Assembly: GCA_918807975.1 (NCBI GenBank)
Contig: OU964922.1
Span: 29,314,329 to 29,378,328 of the forward strand
Source of the DNA: Aplidium turbinatum
Lineage: Eukaryota > Chordata > Ascidiacea > Aplousobranchia > Polyclinidae
Direction of reading: 5' to 3'
DNA length: 64,000 nt
The notes under the pieces are model-generated. The model ran no database searches. It worked only from the letters and a program-made list of their open reading frames with translations, and was not told the origin of the DNA. Positions 38,538 through 48,868 of this stretch are shown in pieces; within the stretch, counting starts at the first letter, position 1; every line of letters starts with the position of its first letter. The position numbers and the translations under genes were made by a program.

Positions 38538-39883
38538 CAGTGTTGTACGTTGACGGCGTCAACTTTTTGTTGACGCTGAGGCTAGCGCCGTCAATTTATT
38601 TTTTATTTGACGAAAGTGATAGCGTCGTCAACTATTTTGCCGATTTTAAGCGTCAAGCGCTAAGCGTCATTTTTTGTTTTTATGGAAAATCTCGTTTCAC
38701 AATAAGAGTTTCACAATGTATTCTGGCCAGCGCGACTCATCCGAATTACCGGCTTTTGCGTTGGTTGGAATGGCTCCCTGGAATACATGCGGAAAAAGTT
38801 CGCCAAATGGTGATCACCCATGTAAGCCTATTGAGAACGAGGAATCAGAGACAGAAAGTGAAAAATCCATGAATGGCATCGCGGACGTTGAATATATATA
38901 CTTTATTTCAAGAGCTCTATGCCCCTGAAAAGAGCGATGTTGGTGCAATGGACCTCGTTAAAAGATGTATACATGCTAAACTATCACAGCACGCTTGGAA
39001 CAGTGATACCTTTCCGACTACACGTTTTCAACTTGTTTTTGAAATACAACACACCAACACCAACCAGCGCTGCTGTGGAACGCATGTTTTCACTTGGAAA
39101 TGACAATATGCGCAGGGGCGCCGGAAGCGGGGGGGGGGAAGCAGGGGGAGCGGATGCCCCCTGCCCTCAAACTTCTGTGGATGGGGGCAATGGTGCCATT
39201 TTAAGGTCATGTAAGCTATTGCACACTTTGCAATATAAAAATTTATGCTATTCGCTTTTAGCCTACTGTATATAATTATAATATTCTATTTTTGCCTCAA
39301 AGTAATATTCATGACACAAAATTCTCCATCACAGTACCGTAAGTTATATTACATCATTATAAAATAGCATGATGCCCTTCCGTGCCATTGTTCTTTGTAT
39401 AGCGGACACTTGTATCATTACTCGATAATGAGCTGATAAATGAGCATTATCGCTATATCTTATCTTAACACTTACAAAAAAAATTGGCCTTTCAGCAACA
39501 AAAGTGCCCTTTTTTCATACTCCTGCCCATCCAGTCAAAAATCGCTCCGGCGCCCCTGAATATGCGTCTCAAACGCATCAGATTGTCAGACAAACGTTTT
39601 GAAATGCTTGTTTTTCTGCAAAGCAATAACTAATAGGCTGAGCAGCTAATTACAATACAGTCTCAAAACATAATACCTGCTCTTTATTTATAGCTATTGT
39701 TAGCCTGAACTTGATTGAAATATTTGCGTTTCATTAGACGCTGGCAAAAAATAGCGCTAGAAATTAGCGCTGACGCTGTCAATTTCTTTAAGAGCTTACG
39801 CAGTCCTTTACGCCGTAAAGTTTTTAGGCAATTCGCGCTGACGCTGACGCCGTCAAATTATTTCAATGACGCGTACAACACTG
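38538..39883 (+). mobile_element. hAT element with transposase tail, split by a MITE
   Basis: The ends are CAGTGTTGTACG and its complement (CGTACAACACTG). The flanks CACACTGA (38530-38537) and CACGCTGA (39884-39891) form an 8-bp TSD with one difference. The subterminal parts repeat gacgc/gcgtc words in both orientations. The interior keeps the end of a hAT transposase: YNTPTPTSAAVERMFSLGND, then after the inserted MITE, LKRIRLSDKRFEMLVFLQSN. That is the hAT C-terminal dimerisation domain. Most of the transposase is missing. Confidence 0.9.
39113..39558. mobile_element. 446-bp hAT MITE (CAGGGGCGCCGG family) inside hAT coding sequence
   Basis: Exact 8-bp TSD AATATGCG (39105-39112 and 39559-39566). 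The ends are CAGGGGCGCCGGA and TCCGGCGCCCCTG. It has a long G run after the left end. A second, truncated copy lies at 45319. Confidence 0.95.
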
Positions 39884-40123
39884 CACGCTGATACCATAGA
39901 AATAGATCATCTATGCTGGCCTGATATCATAGCGGTCTCTATAATACTTAAATCTGATCTTAATAGATCGTGATGCATGAGGAATTCAGGAGACGACATC
40001 GCCGCCACCGGTCTTGCCTGTTACCAGTACCACACCAATTACCAGTACCAATTACCAGTACCAACATGCGACAAGAGTGACACCAATTCACCAAAGTCAG
40101 TATGGTGATGGTCCAAGTCCAAC

Positions 40124-40521
40124 GGTAGCCACTTTAACAAGTCGAAATTCTGCCACTGAAATTGACTAGAATGAAACCGCCAACCAATCATAAGCTGCGG
40201 TTTAAGTGACGTAAAAAATGGCGAAAAGAAGATCATAGAAAGCAAATTAAGTGATGGATTTTTTGTCAGCTGGTTGGCTTAGGGGTTAGGCTTAGGGCTA
40301 GAAAGTAGTCATTTCATTGACGCGTGTTCGATTCTCACCTCTGCTATTGCTCTTTTTCTTCTGTAATTTCCAAATAAAGTTCAAAACAAGCATTAACTCT
40401 CTGGATGAGAGCTATAAGGGTCACAATTGGACGGTAGCCTCTTATAACACGTTCTGATTGGTTGGCGGTTGCATTGTAGTCAATTTCAGTGGCAGAATTT
40501 CGACTTGTTAAAGTGGCTACC
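40124..40521. mobile_element. 398-bp TIR element with 9-bp TSD and tRNA-like core
   Basis: Exact 9-bp TSD AAGTCCAAC (40115-40123 and 40522-40530). The inverted repeats of about 70 bp start GGTAGCCACTTTAACAAG and include attctgccactgaaattgac. The centre (about 40265-40345) carries a tRNA-like pair: a gggttaggcttagg A-box-like stretch and a gttcgattctc B box. MULE-like by TSD length; non-coding. Confidence 0.9.
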
Positions 40522-41698
40522 AAGTCCAACACCAGTCACGATCAGAGTTGCCAGACTATGAAAAAGTCTCAAAGCCAAATTAATACAAAAAAGGCCAAAA
40601 CAAGGAAAATGTTTGATAAAAAAGACCAAATGGATGTGTACCTGTTTCTATTAAAAATAATAAAATATACATGTATTTAGCAAATTTATTTACATTTTAG
40701 TACAACTAAATTACATTTTATTTATAATATAACAACGTTTGATGCTTTATTGTGGAAAAAACATGTTTTCGTTTATCAATCATTAGCCTACAGATCCTAT
40801 ACACTCCTCAAATCGCTTTATGTCAGACCTGACGTCATCTGATTGTTTTTATCATTTTGAATAATTTCTTTACTCTTCCAATGCTCATTGTATGTAAATT
40901 TGTAACAGTAGATATTTAGTGAGCTCTTAAACTGACATCCAAAGTGGCTCTCTGACCTTTGTGCATTTGCAGTTGTTACAGACGGTTGTTCGCCTGGTCA
41001 AACGTCATGTAGAAACCGTTCGGGTCTACTGAATATTACGTCATGGAAATTCCTAAAACATGAGCCAAGATTGCACCATCGTCCGTAAGACTCGTGTCAA
41101 TCCTGTTGAAACCGGTTTAAACATGAAATGTTGCGTCGCCTTTGAGTTATCACAAATTTTTCTGATTCATTCTCGAAGTTGTTTGTTGGAAGTCGGTCGC
41201 ACATTTAACTGGTTTATTTGGTGCTTGCTAGCTGGACAAATTCTCCGTCTTTTATCCAAGTAATCTGTATCGTAGTGACAGTTTTAGAGGTGTAGGCATT
41301 GCACCAGTCATTTCGATAGCCACGGGCTAATTTTACTGGAATACACTTTGAATAGACGTTTCGAAGGTGTGTTTATTTTTCGGTCATTACGTACAGACAA
41401 ACGGATCCGGGAACTTTATGTTACAATTTTCCCACGAAGAATTATGGTTTACCGCTGTGACCAGCAGTGTGCATTATTTCGTTGTTTGTTTTGGATATAG
41501 ACAGCTTTGCCTGGCGCAAATAAATAATAATTGCAAAGAAGAAAAACCGGATCGAAAATGTTGCTACCAAATAATGCCTAACTTGATTACCAGAGGTGGG
41601 CAATAGCGCGCTACTTTTGCAGCGGCGCTACTTTTTTGGTGAAAGTAGCGGTATAGCGGCGCTACTTTTTAGTTGGAGTAACATCTGCAGTAGTAGCG

Positions 41699-42824
41699 CA
41701 GGGATATCTAAAGAAGGGGATACGCATGGCTGCTGATCCCTATAGGACAGCGGGGACATGTCCCCACCATCTTTTTACATGTCCCCGCCATCTTTTTACA
41801 TTATTTTTATAACGTAAAAGGGAAATTATTAACCGAATGTCACATAGTCAGACGTTTAAAATCTATTGAAAGGGGACAACATTTTTGTTTTATGCGAGGA
41901 AACCCCGACAGTAGCAGAAATATTTTATTATGCGGAGAAATTACTCATCTCACCAGCCAGCTCGTGTTCAGCTGAACAGTCATGTTCAACTTTGCGACGT
42001 GTCAAAACTTGGTTACGATCTACCATGACACAGAAACGGCTAAATCACGCAATGGTCTGTAATGTGCACAACAAAGTTTTGAATTCGATCAACCTCCATG
42101 ACCTTTCTAAGGACTTCGTTTTCAAGTCGCCGGAGTCTCGTTGCCAAGTGTTTGGACGTCTGCTGTCCAATGCTGACACTGACAATTAAATATAATATAC
42201 ATCGCATTAGACCCTACCTACTGTCTTTATTTGTTTGCTTGTTTGTCAGAACAGACCCCCGATTTTTCTAGCTCGCTTCGCTCGTCGCCCCTTTCTACCT
42301 TTCCTAGTAAATGTCCCCACCAATTTTAGAGAGCGATCGGCGCCCATGGGAATACGAAGGCTTTTAATACATCTGACAATAGAAGGGCTTTTGTTTATCG
42401 TAAATAATCTCTGTTTACCGTAAAATAACAATTGGCACCGGTAGTAGTTTAATAACTCTTGTTATGATAACCTGCATTGCGCTATTAGCATCAGGCCTGG
42501 ATACTCACTGCATGCTCATGGTTGCTTGTTAATTCAACTACCCGTATACTTGCTTTGCATTTAGCCTACAAAAACGGCTCTGTTAAGAAAAACGGCTTTT
42601 TGGTAACTTTTCAACTGTCTTTCCAAACAAGTATTCTTCAAATATGCTCTATGTAACATTTACTAACTGTCTTCTGTAGCTGACTGTACCAGCTGCACTA
42701 CAAAACTTTCTGCAATTGTGAAAAGAACCGCATGTTTAACGCGCTACAAACTACAGCCCTGGTAGTGTCATAAGAATAAGGCAATGGCTGTGAGCCTTCG
42801 CATCCCCTTCTCTAGATATCCCTG
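41699..42824 (+). mobile_element. Nested hAT element with ZMYM/DUF4371-type transposase tail
   Basis: TSD TAGTAGCG (41691-41698) and TAGTGGCG (42825-42832), 8 bp with one difference. The ends are CAGGGATATCTAAAGAAGGG and, inward from the right, CAGGGATATCTAGAGAAGGG. It contains a transposase C-terminus at 41911-42189. Confidence 0.9.
41911..42189 (+). pseudogene. hAT C-terminal dimerisation domain fragment
   Basis: Reads EQSCSTLRRVKTWLRSTMTQ, then KRLNHAMVCNVHNKVLN, ending at TAA 42187-42189. This is the tail of hAT transposases close to ZMYM- and P52rIPK-like proteins and is similar to the tail at about 49930-50045. The catalytic part is absent. Confidence 0.8.
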
Positions 42825-43275
42825 TAGTGGCGCTACTTTTTTTTCCAAAGTAGCGGTAGCTGGAGAGGCGCTACTTTTTGCCCACCTCTGTTGATTACAA
42901 ACAGAACCAGAGGAACGGAATCAAACTCATGATTCTGAACATAAAATCAAACTACAACCACAACTGAACTGAAACCAGCTGACACCGTGACTTTCAAGAA
43001 AAGAATCCGTGGGCAACTGACTGAAAATAACGCATTCAATGACTAAGAAACACCATAGCGATTTTAGTATCACGCTAGACACGGGTTGGCAACCTTTTGC
43101 ATTGAAAGAGCCATTTGGTCTCGTCTCCATAAAACTAAAACCTGCTTTGAGCCGCACCATGTAATTGACTGCTTACAGCAAAAACCTAACGCTTATACAT
43201 TACATCTTACAAATCAATACATATCTATTCAAGTAATACTGAAATTAAACATTTAGCTACAATATTTAGCTATAC

Positions 43276-43880
43276 TCAGAGGTGGGCAGTAGCGCGCTAC
43301 TTTTGTAGCGGTGCTACTTTTTTGGTAAAAGTAGCGGCAGCGGCGATACTTTTTAGCTGGAGTAGCGGCTGCAGTAGCGGCGCTATTTTTTTCCAAAGTA
43401 GCGGTAGCGGGAGAAGCGCTACTTTTTTTCAGTCGCACTTCCGCTACCTGCTACTTTTTAATTTAAATTGAAAAAAATGCTTGTTTTTTTTTGGAATACT
43501 CGCGTGGTCAAGCAGCTATATAGCCTAATCGGCTTGGTTGCAAAGTTTCGGTCTTTTCTAGCTGACTTCAACTTCTTCGGCGAATATCTCCGTGTGATGA
43601 AGCCTATATCTGCCAGGCTTTAGACATTCTCCAGGGCGAGTCCAAGGCATATTACGGAGTCTTGCTTCCAACCATCACAATTTGCGGGAAGAAGTTGACC
43701 GAGATCAGTGATCTTGTGACCAGTGAGGAGTTGAAAGTGAAAGTCCTTGAAGGGGTGAAGAAACGATTCAACAAGTGCTTCAACAACATGAAATGTGTTA
43801 TGGCATCATATCTTCATCCCTCCTTCAAGACGTCGTGGCTACAATTTCTGCACTACGTTTCACTAGTAATGCTAACTATC
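43276..43880 (+). mobile_element. hAT relic: terminus plus transposase fragment
   Basis: CAGAGGTGGGCAGTAGCGCG with repeated gctacttt words marks a left end like that at 41591. Downstream, 43640-43870 reads YYGVLLPTITICGKKLTEIS and FNNMKCVMASYLHPSFKTSW, a piece of an Ac/ZBED-type hAT transposase core. The right end was not found. Confidence 0.65.
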
Positions 43881-44894
43881 TCTGAATGCTAATAACAAAG
43901 AGTTGTGCAGTCCAGAATCTAAACTTGCTTGTGTCTGGCAGTTTTGTCTTCCATTAACCCACTTTTTAAAAATCTTATCAGAAAAAAGCATAGAGCTTAC
44001 TGAGAGAATTATGGCATTAAAAGCAACATTAGTCTTATTTAAACGAAATCATTTTAAAAATAGTGTTTTCATAATGGATTTTTAGGGAGCGACAGTTAGT
44101 ATATTACTAGGAGCGACAGTTAGTATAATACTAGAATTTTCTTGATAGGCATATGCTACAGTTTCTTACACTACACTATTGTATTCAGGGAATAACTTAC
44201 GGTACCGTAATACTAATCTCCAAGTGAAATGGAGCATGATAATACAAATCCATGGCCCTACTTGCAAGAGAGGCCACACAAAGGACCATTAACCGTGGGC
44301 CCTATAGATACATTTATAACACTGAAGATGAAGACAGTATAGTTTTCCAAACGTTTGTTTGCTGAACATGAGTTTGGTATCTACATTTTGGGCTCTTTAC
44401 TTCTTTACTTTTTGATTAGTCATTCTACTTTCCCAAAATCATGCCATGTGCTTCCAAAAATCTTTGTTGCTTGCATAGGCCTACATGTCATATAGTGACT
44501 GCAGGGCAGCCTACCGTACGTTTTCGCAATGGGAACAAAACGCATGATTATTATTATTCCTGCTCAGTTAGACCGTCGAGAAACAGTAGCCTACATGTAG
44601 CCTAAGGCTAGGCTATATTAAAATAATAAAGCTTCAGTAGAAAGTTTGTCTTGTTGAACCAAAGGCATACAAAGCCCAGTAACTTAATCAGCTTTAACAT
44701 TATTGCGTATTTTTTAACATTGAAACTAAAGAAGACTAAAACTACATTGAAACCAGGCCCGTAGCCAGGCATTTTTAAGAGGGGGTTCCCAAATCCAAAA
44801 ATATGGACCTTTTTAAATCATTTTCTTCTTGGCTTGTCTACAAGCAAGCAATCAAAACATAAGATGCGGAAGTAGGCCCCTACATAATATAAAG

Positions 44895-45158
44895 GTATCT
44901 GAATCCTTTACAGCCTGTTTCACCTATCTACGGATCATCAGAAGTTCTGAAAAACATGCAAAAAGCAATAAATCGGTAATTCCTGAAGAGATATTAAATA
45001 TTATAACTGTAATTTATTACAAATATAATATTTACTGTAATTTATTACAGTTATAATATTTATTATCTCTTCAGGAATCACCGATTTATTGCTTTTGCAT
45101 GTGTTTCAGAACTTCTAATGATCAGTATAGGTGAAACAGGCTGTTAAGGATTCAGATA
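44895..45158. repeat. 264-bp near-perfect hairpin
   Basis: Arms from tatctgaatcctttacagcc to cctgaagagatatt are mirrored by aatatttattatctcttcagg to ggctgttaaggattcagata. The centre is a short attacaaatataatattta AT stretch. A sequence extending beyond the right arm (45159-45255) recurs inverted at 53065-53195, so this is a dispersed repeat. Confidence 0.85.
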
Positions 45159-45318
45159 GTAATAACTATATTTGACTTAATCCGCTCTGCTTTGCTTTTT
45201 TTGCTTAGCATTGAGCAGTTTTTGTAGTATTAAGTTAATAGTTTTCATTGTTTTAATTAGTATAAAGGTATAAGTTATATCAACAAACAAAACAAACTTC
45301 AAATTGTCAACATTACGA

Positions 45319-45395
45319 CAGGGGCGCCGAAAGTGGGAGGGGGGCAGATGTGAGCTAATGCACAATTTGCAATATAACAATTTGCGCCACTGGTG
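45319..45395. mobile_element. Truncated copy of the CAGGGGCGCCGG MITE
   Basis: Starts caggggcgccgaaagtggga and continues to agctaatgcacaatttgcaa, matching the left half of the element at 39113 (agctattgcacactttgcaa). The right end is lost. Confidence 0.7.
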
Positions 45396-45531
45396 GTCCG
45401 TCCACCTGGAATGTTTAGTGGTCCAAAGAGATTTTTGTTGGTTCACATAATGGACATCAGTTGCAATGGTCCATGGAATTTCTTTCTCAAAAAATGGTCC
45501 ATTGGACAAGTGACAAAATAGCCTACATGTA

Positions 45532-46481
45532 GGGGGAGAGTGGGGTTAGTTGGAAGGCGGGGTTAGTTGAAAAATGATCATTTTTTTAACTCTCGATAAC
45601 TTTTTTAAATATTTACTGCCAACATGTGAAGTAGTTTATAAAAACACATAATCCATGTTAGTTTCGATTTGTTGAGTCAAGGTATACCTGTTTGGCTGAC
45701 AATTTTCTATTTTCTTACTTTCGAAGTAAAATTTTTGGCAATTATAAAACATCTTATGCGTCGATATCGTTAAAGATAGGCAGAAGTTTTTTGGTGTGTG
45801 TCAGCTGTAGGTGTTCTACAACACTAAGACATAAACAAATTTTAGTCCAATGCGCCATGCTTGAATATTTTAGGAAAATAGTTTGTCATATGCTAATGGG
45901 GCTAGTTGGACAATAGTGGGTGGGGTTAGTTGGAAAATGGTTTGATAACGGTATGACTATGTAGTACGATACGAGTATATCGTCGTGGTATGATAATAAA
46001 TAGTATAAGCTCCAATGTATTTGTTTTAAGCAGACATACATTGTTAAATTTGAATTTGAATAACTTGGAAAGTGTTATATATACGGCATCACAAGTTTTA
46101 ACAATGCGTTTATTAAAAAATGGTTTTACGATGATTAGGTGTAGAATTCATTGCATTTGATTTTATAGCAGGTAAACATATTTGCTTACAACCCCATGTA
46201 AATGTTTGTTGGTTTAAAAAAGAGTATCCAGTTCATTAGTGGGCATTAAACTGACGTTTTTCAACTAACCCCAGGCATGGGGTTAGTTGAAAAATCAATT
46301 GTATGTTTGTTTATTTTAAATTTTCATTAAAAGCTGAATTGACTCAATACTTATTTTTGGTTGTATGATAGAGGACACTATAGATGATAATTTAAGCCAC
46401 TTCACGTTGTCAGGTTATGCACCAATTGTTTTAAATTTCACTTTAAAAAAAAATCTTTCCAACTAGCCCCACTCTCCCCTA
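45532..46481. mobile_element. TIR element with GGGGGAGAGTGGGG ends
   Basis: The left end TAGGGGGAGAGTGGGGTTAG is inverted at the right as CTAGCCCCACTCTCCCCTA. The word ggggttagttgg recurs inside at about 45558, 45923 and 46277, with its complement near 46260. A TA duplication is possible but not provable. Non-coding, about 950 bp. Confidence 0.8.
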
Positions 46482-47120
46482 AGCTTCAGCGAATTTCACT
46501 GTAATTCAGCATAAAGTATCTCCCACACTATCTACCAAACCAATAGACGTCTACAATTCCGTTGCATGTTCTCAATTCAACTATTTTTTATCACGAGAAC
46601 TGCTTTCATATTTATACGTTTTTATCAATGGAATTATCCAGAAGGTAGAATGCAAGAAAGATGAACTATTACATAAACTCTGTAACCGAGAAAATACAAG
46701 AAAACTCACGTCAAATTCGCTAGCGCAACACAAGGCATTATGACGCAGCAATGATCAAATTTTAAGACTTTACTATTGTACAATCAATCATTTTATTTTT
46801 TGTCATTAACGCGTCCTGGACGAAAATGTTTTCAATCTTCCATTTATCTTCCAGAAACTGTAGGCTAGGCTGTTAGTAGGCTAGGCTGTTAGAACTATCT
46901 GGAAGGTTTCAGCTGATCCTGTAATCGCATGTGCAGTTTGTACACTACACCTTCTCCAAAATGTGGACCTTTTCGGCTCAAGGGGGGGGGGGGGGTTCTC
47001 GGGAACCCTGAGAACCCCCCTGGTTACGGGCATGATTGAAACAAATTAGGCTACATGTCGAACGTTTTTGACATCACAAATAATATTTGTAAATTTAAAC
47101 ACTTCTATGGATTACGGTAC

Positions 47121-47375
47121 ATTGATTGATTGAATCTTTATTCTCGGACTGAGAAAGCTTCTTGCAGAGCTTTAATCCTGGCAGTTTCGCATAGGCTACT
47201 TGTTGAGGCTTTGAACTTGAACCTCTGACGCAGGCCTGGTCACCGAGATTGACATAGTGAAGTTTCCGATTGTTAAAGTCTTGTTGCCGGGAAATTATTC
47301 CTTCCATTAGATGCCACTGAATGGAGAGCACTAGAGCAGTCCTTAACGTGCGCTGCTCAAGTGCACACCCCGAGA
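47121..47375 (-). mobile_element. tRNA-derived SINE, head truncated
   Basis: Starts with the simple tail attgattgattgaat, then ctttattctcggactgagaaagc, and runs through gaaattattccttccat to cgctgctcaagtgcacaccc. It matches the SINE at 54111 in reverse, up to just past its B-box region. Confidence 0.8.
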
Positions 47376-47453
47376 TTGGGGGTGGATTGGTAAAAGTGTT
47401 GCCACATATAAAATTTAGTGGTTTCAATGGAAAAATTTTCAAAACATTAGAAT

Positions 47454-47478
47454 TGTTTGTTTGTTTGTTTGTTTGTTT
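47454..47478. repeat. TTTG microsatellite
   Basis: About six tandem gttt/tttg units. Confidence 0.85.
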
Positions 47479-47640
47479 ATATTTATCCTGCATTGCGGGA
47501 AAGCGGACTTGAGCGCTATGCATCGGTGTACGCCTTCCGACGTACACCTGACCCACGCTGCAGCCGACTGCAATGTCTGTTTCCGGTTGTCTACTATACT
47601 TATGACTTAAATTTGGTACTACCCATTACTCGAAATCGAT

Positions 47641-47766
47641 CACTGGGTAGAGGCAATTATCGTAAAGTTTCTTGCCTAGAGAAACAACAGCAAGTGCGGG
47701 TGGCTGGAGTCGAACATGCAGGCTTTCGACTGTGAGCCCAACGCGCTAACCACTCGCCATTGCTGC
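47641..47766 (-). mobile_element. tRNA-like SINE head of a second family
   Basis: Read on the minus strand, tggcgagtggttagcgcgtt (A box) is followed by gttcgactcc (B box) with tRNA-like spacing, then downstream sequence unlike the other SINE family. No acceptor stem or CCA pairing supports a true tRNA. Confidence 0.6.
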
Positions 47767-48587
47767 CGACAATGCAATTAGATGCTAAACTTGTAACTAT
47801 ACGCACACTCGCACAGTGGCAATAATGTCTTTTTAATATTTTTTTTAACGATGTCTTTTTGGACATTATTTTCTCGTATCATGGATCCTTCTCCTGCATC
47901 ATGGTCCAATCCTATAGATGTTTGCTGGTTCACCCCTTCATTTTCTATGAAGCTAAAATTGTAATTGGGGAAATTTTAAATCTTGTGCTTAGAATTAGAA
48001 ACTGAAAGGTTGGAAAAGGAAAGGTAGGGTAGCCTAGAAATGCTGTTAGTGTAAAATTTGTGTTGATGTGTTGGAAGGAAACATTCTAAAAAAAGGGTTG
48101 TTTTGTAACAGAAAAAAGCTAGTGGATAAAATTAAAGAATTTCCGAAGCGGCAGTGGGGAAATGTACCTCAGGCATTGTTGATTGGTGTTATTGGTTAGT
48201 TACCGTACTGGTAGCATTCGGAGCCAAATTAAAGTTTTTCTGGAGAAGTCATAATTTCCTTTTTAGAAATATTATATATCTGATTTGTTAAAGTTTTAAT
48301 TTAAACTGTTGTGTTTTGAACCTGTTTTTTCCTTAGAAAGAAATAAAGAATTACCTTTTCTTTTTTTGTTGTTGTTATGAGCTTTTATTTTCAAAGATAC
48401 TCTTTAGGCTAGTAGTCTATTGTTTCTAAATAGCCCATTGATGAATTGAAGCAAAATAATTAATCTTTCCATGTATAATTTATGCTGTTGTAGGCGGAGG
48501 CTGGAGCAATGACAATTTTGTTTCTAAGTAGAAGAAATAAGGGTAATCTTTAATACGGTAGGTTTGATGTAGTTTTGAAATTTTATC

Positions 48588-48856
48588 TTTGAACTGACAA
48601 AGCCTTGATAGGTTATTCCTGGTAGTTTCTCATACTTGTAGAGGCTTTTCACGCAGGGCCGATTACAGAGATTGACAGTGTGAAGTTTTCTGATTGTTAA
48701 AGTGTTGTTGGTGGGAAATTATTCCATCCACTGGTTTCTGCTGAATGGAAAGCTGTCCTAAAATGTGTTGCTCAAGCGCATAGCCTACCCTAAGAGCCGA
48801 ACCTGTGCTGCTTGATCTTGAGTCAGGTGCGTAACCACTGAACTAATAGGGCGGAC
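48588..48856 (-). mobile_element. tRNA-derived SINE, near full length
   Basis: Reverse of the SINE at 54111. The tail starts ctttgaactgacaaagcc, then tgataggttattcctgg, gaaattattccatcc and tgctcaagcgcat. The tRNA-like head ends gtaaccactgaac ... gggcggac at 48856. Confidence 0.8.
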
Positions 48857-48868
48857 AATAGATATGAT

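Larger units (their letters stand above)
41591..42890. mobile_element. hAT MITE (CAGAGGTGGGCAA) carrying a nested hAT element
   Basis: Exact 8-bp TSD TTGATTAC (41583-41590 and 42891-42898). The ends are CAGAGGTGGGCAATAGCG and TTTTTGCCCACCTCTG. Without the nested element it is only about 166 bp, made mostly of repeated gcgctactttt and agtagcggtag words. Confidence 0.95.
44754..47034. mobile_element. hAT MITE (CAGGCCCGTAGCCAGG) with several elements inside
   Basis: Exact 8-bp TSD ATTGAAAC (44746-44753 and 47035-47042). The ends are CAGGCCCGTAGCCAGG and, inward from the right, CATGCCCGTAACCAGG. Both ends share a gtggacctttt/atggaccttttt word and a G-rich ggggttc. The interior holds a hairpin (44895), a truncated MITE (45319) and a second TIR element (45532). 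Confidence 0.9.

Noticed and set aside
47641-47766. Possible tRNA gene on the minus strand
   Set aside because: A and B boxes are present, but no seven-base acceptor stem closes and the anticodon arm is poor. A SINE head is the better reading. The same holds for 12811, 21125, 40265 and 61768.
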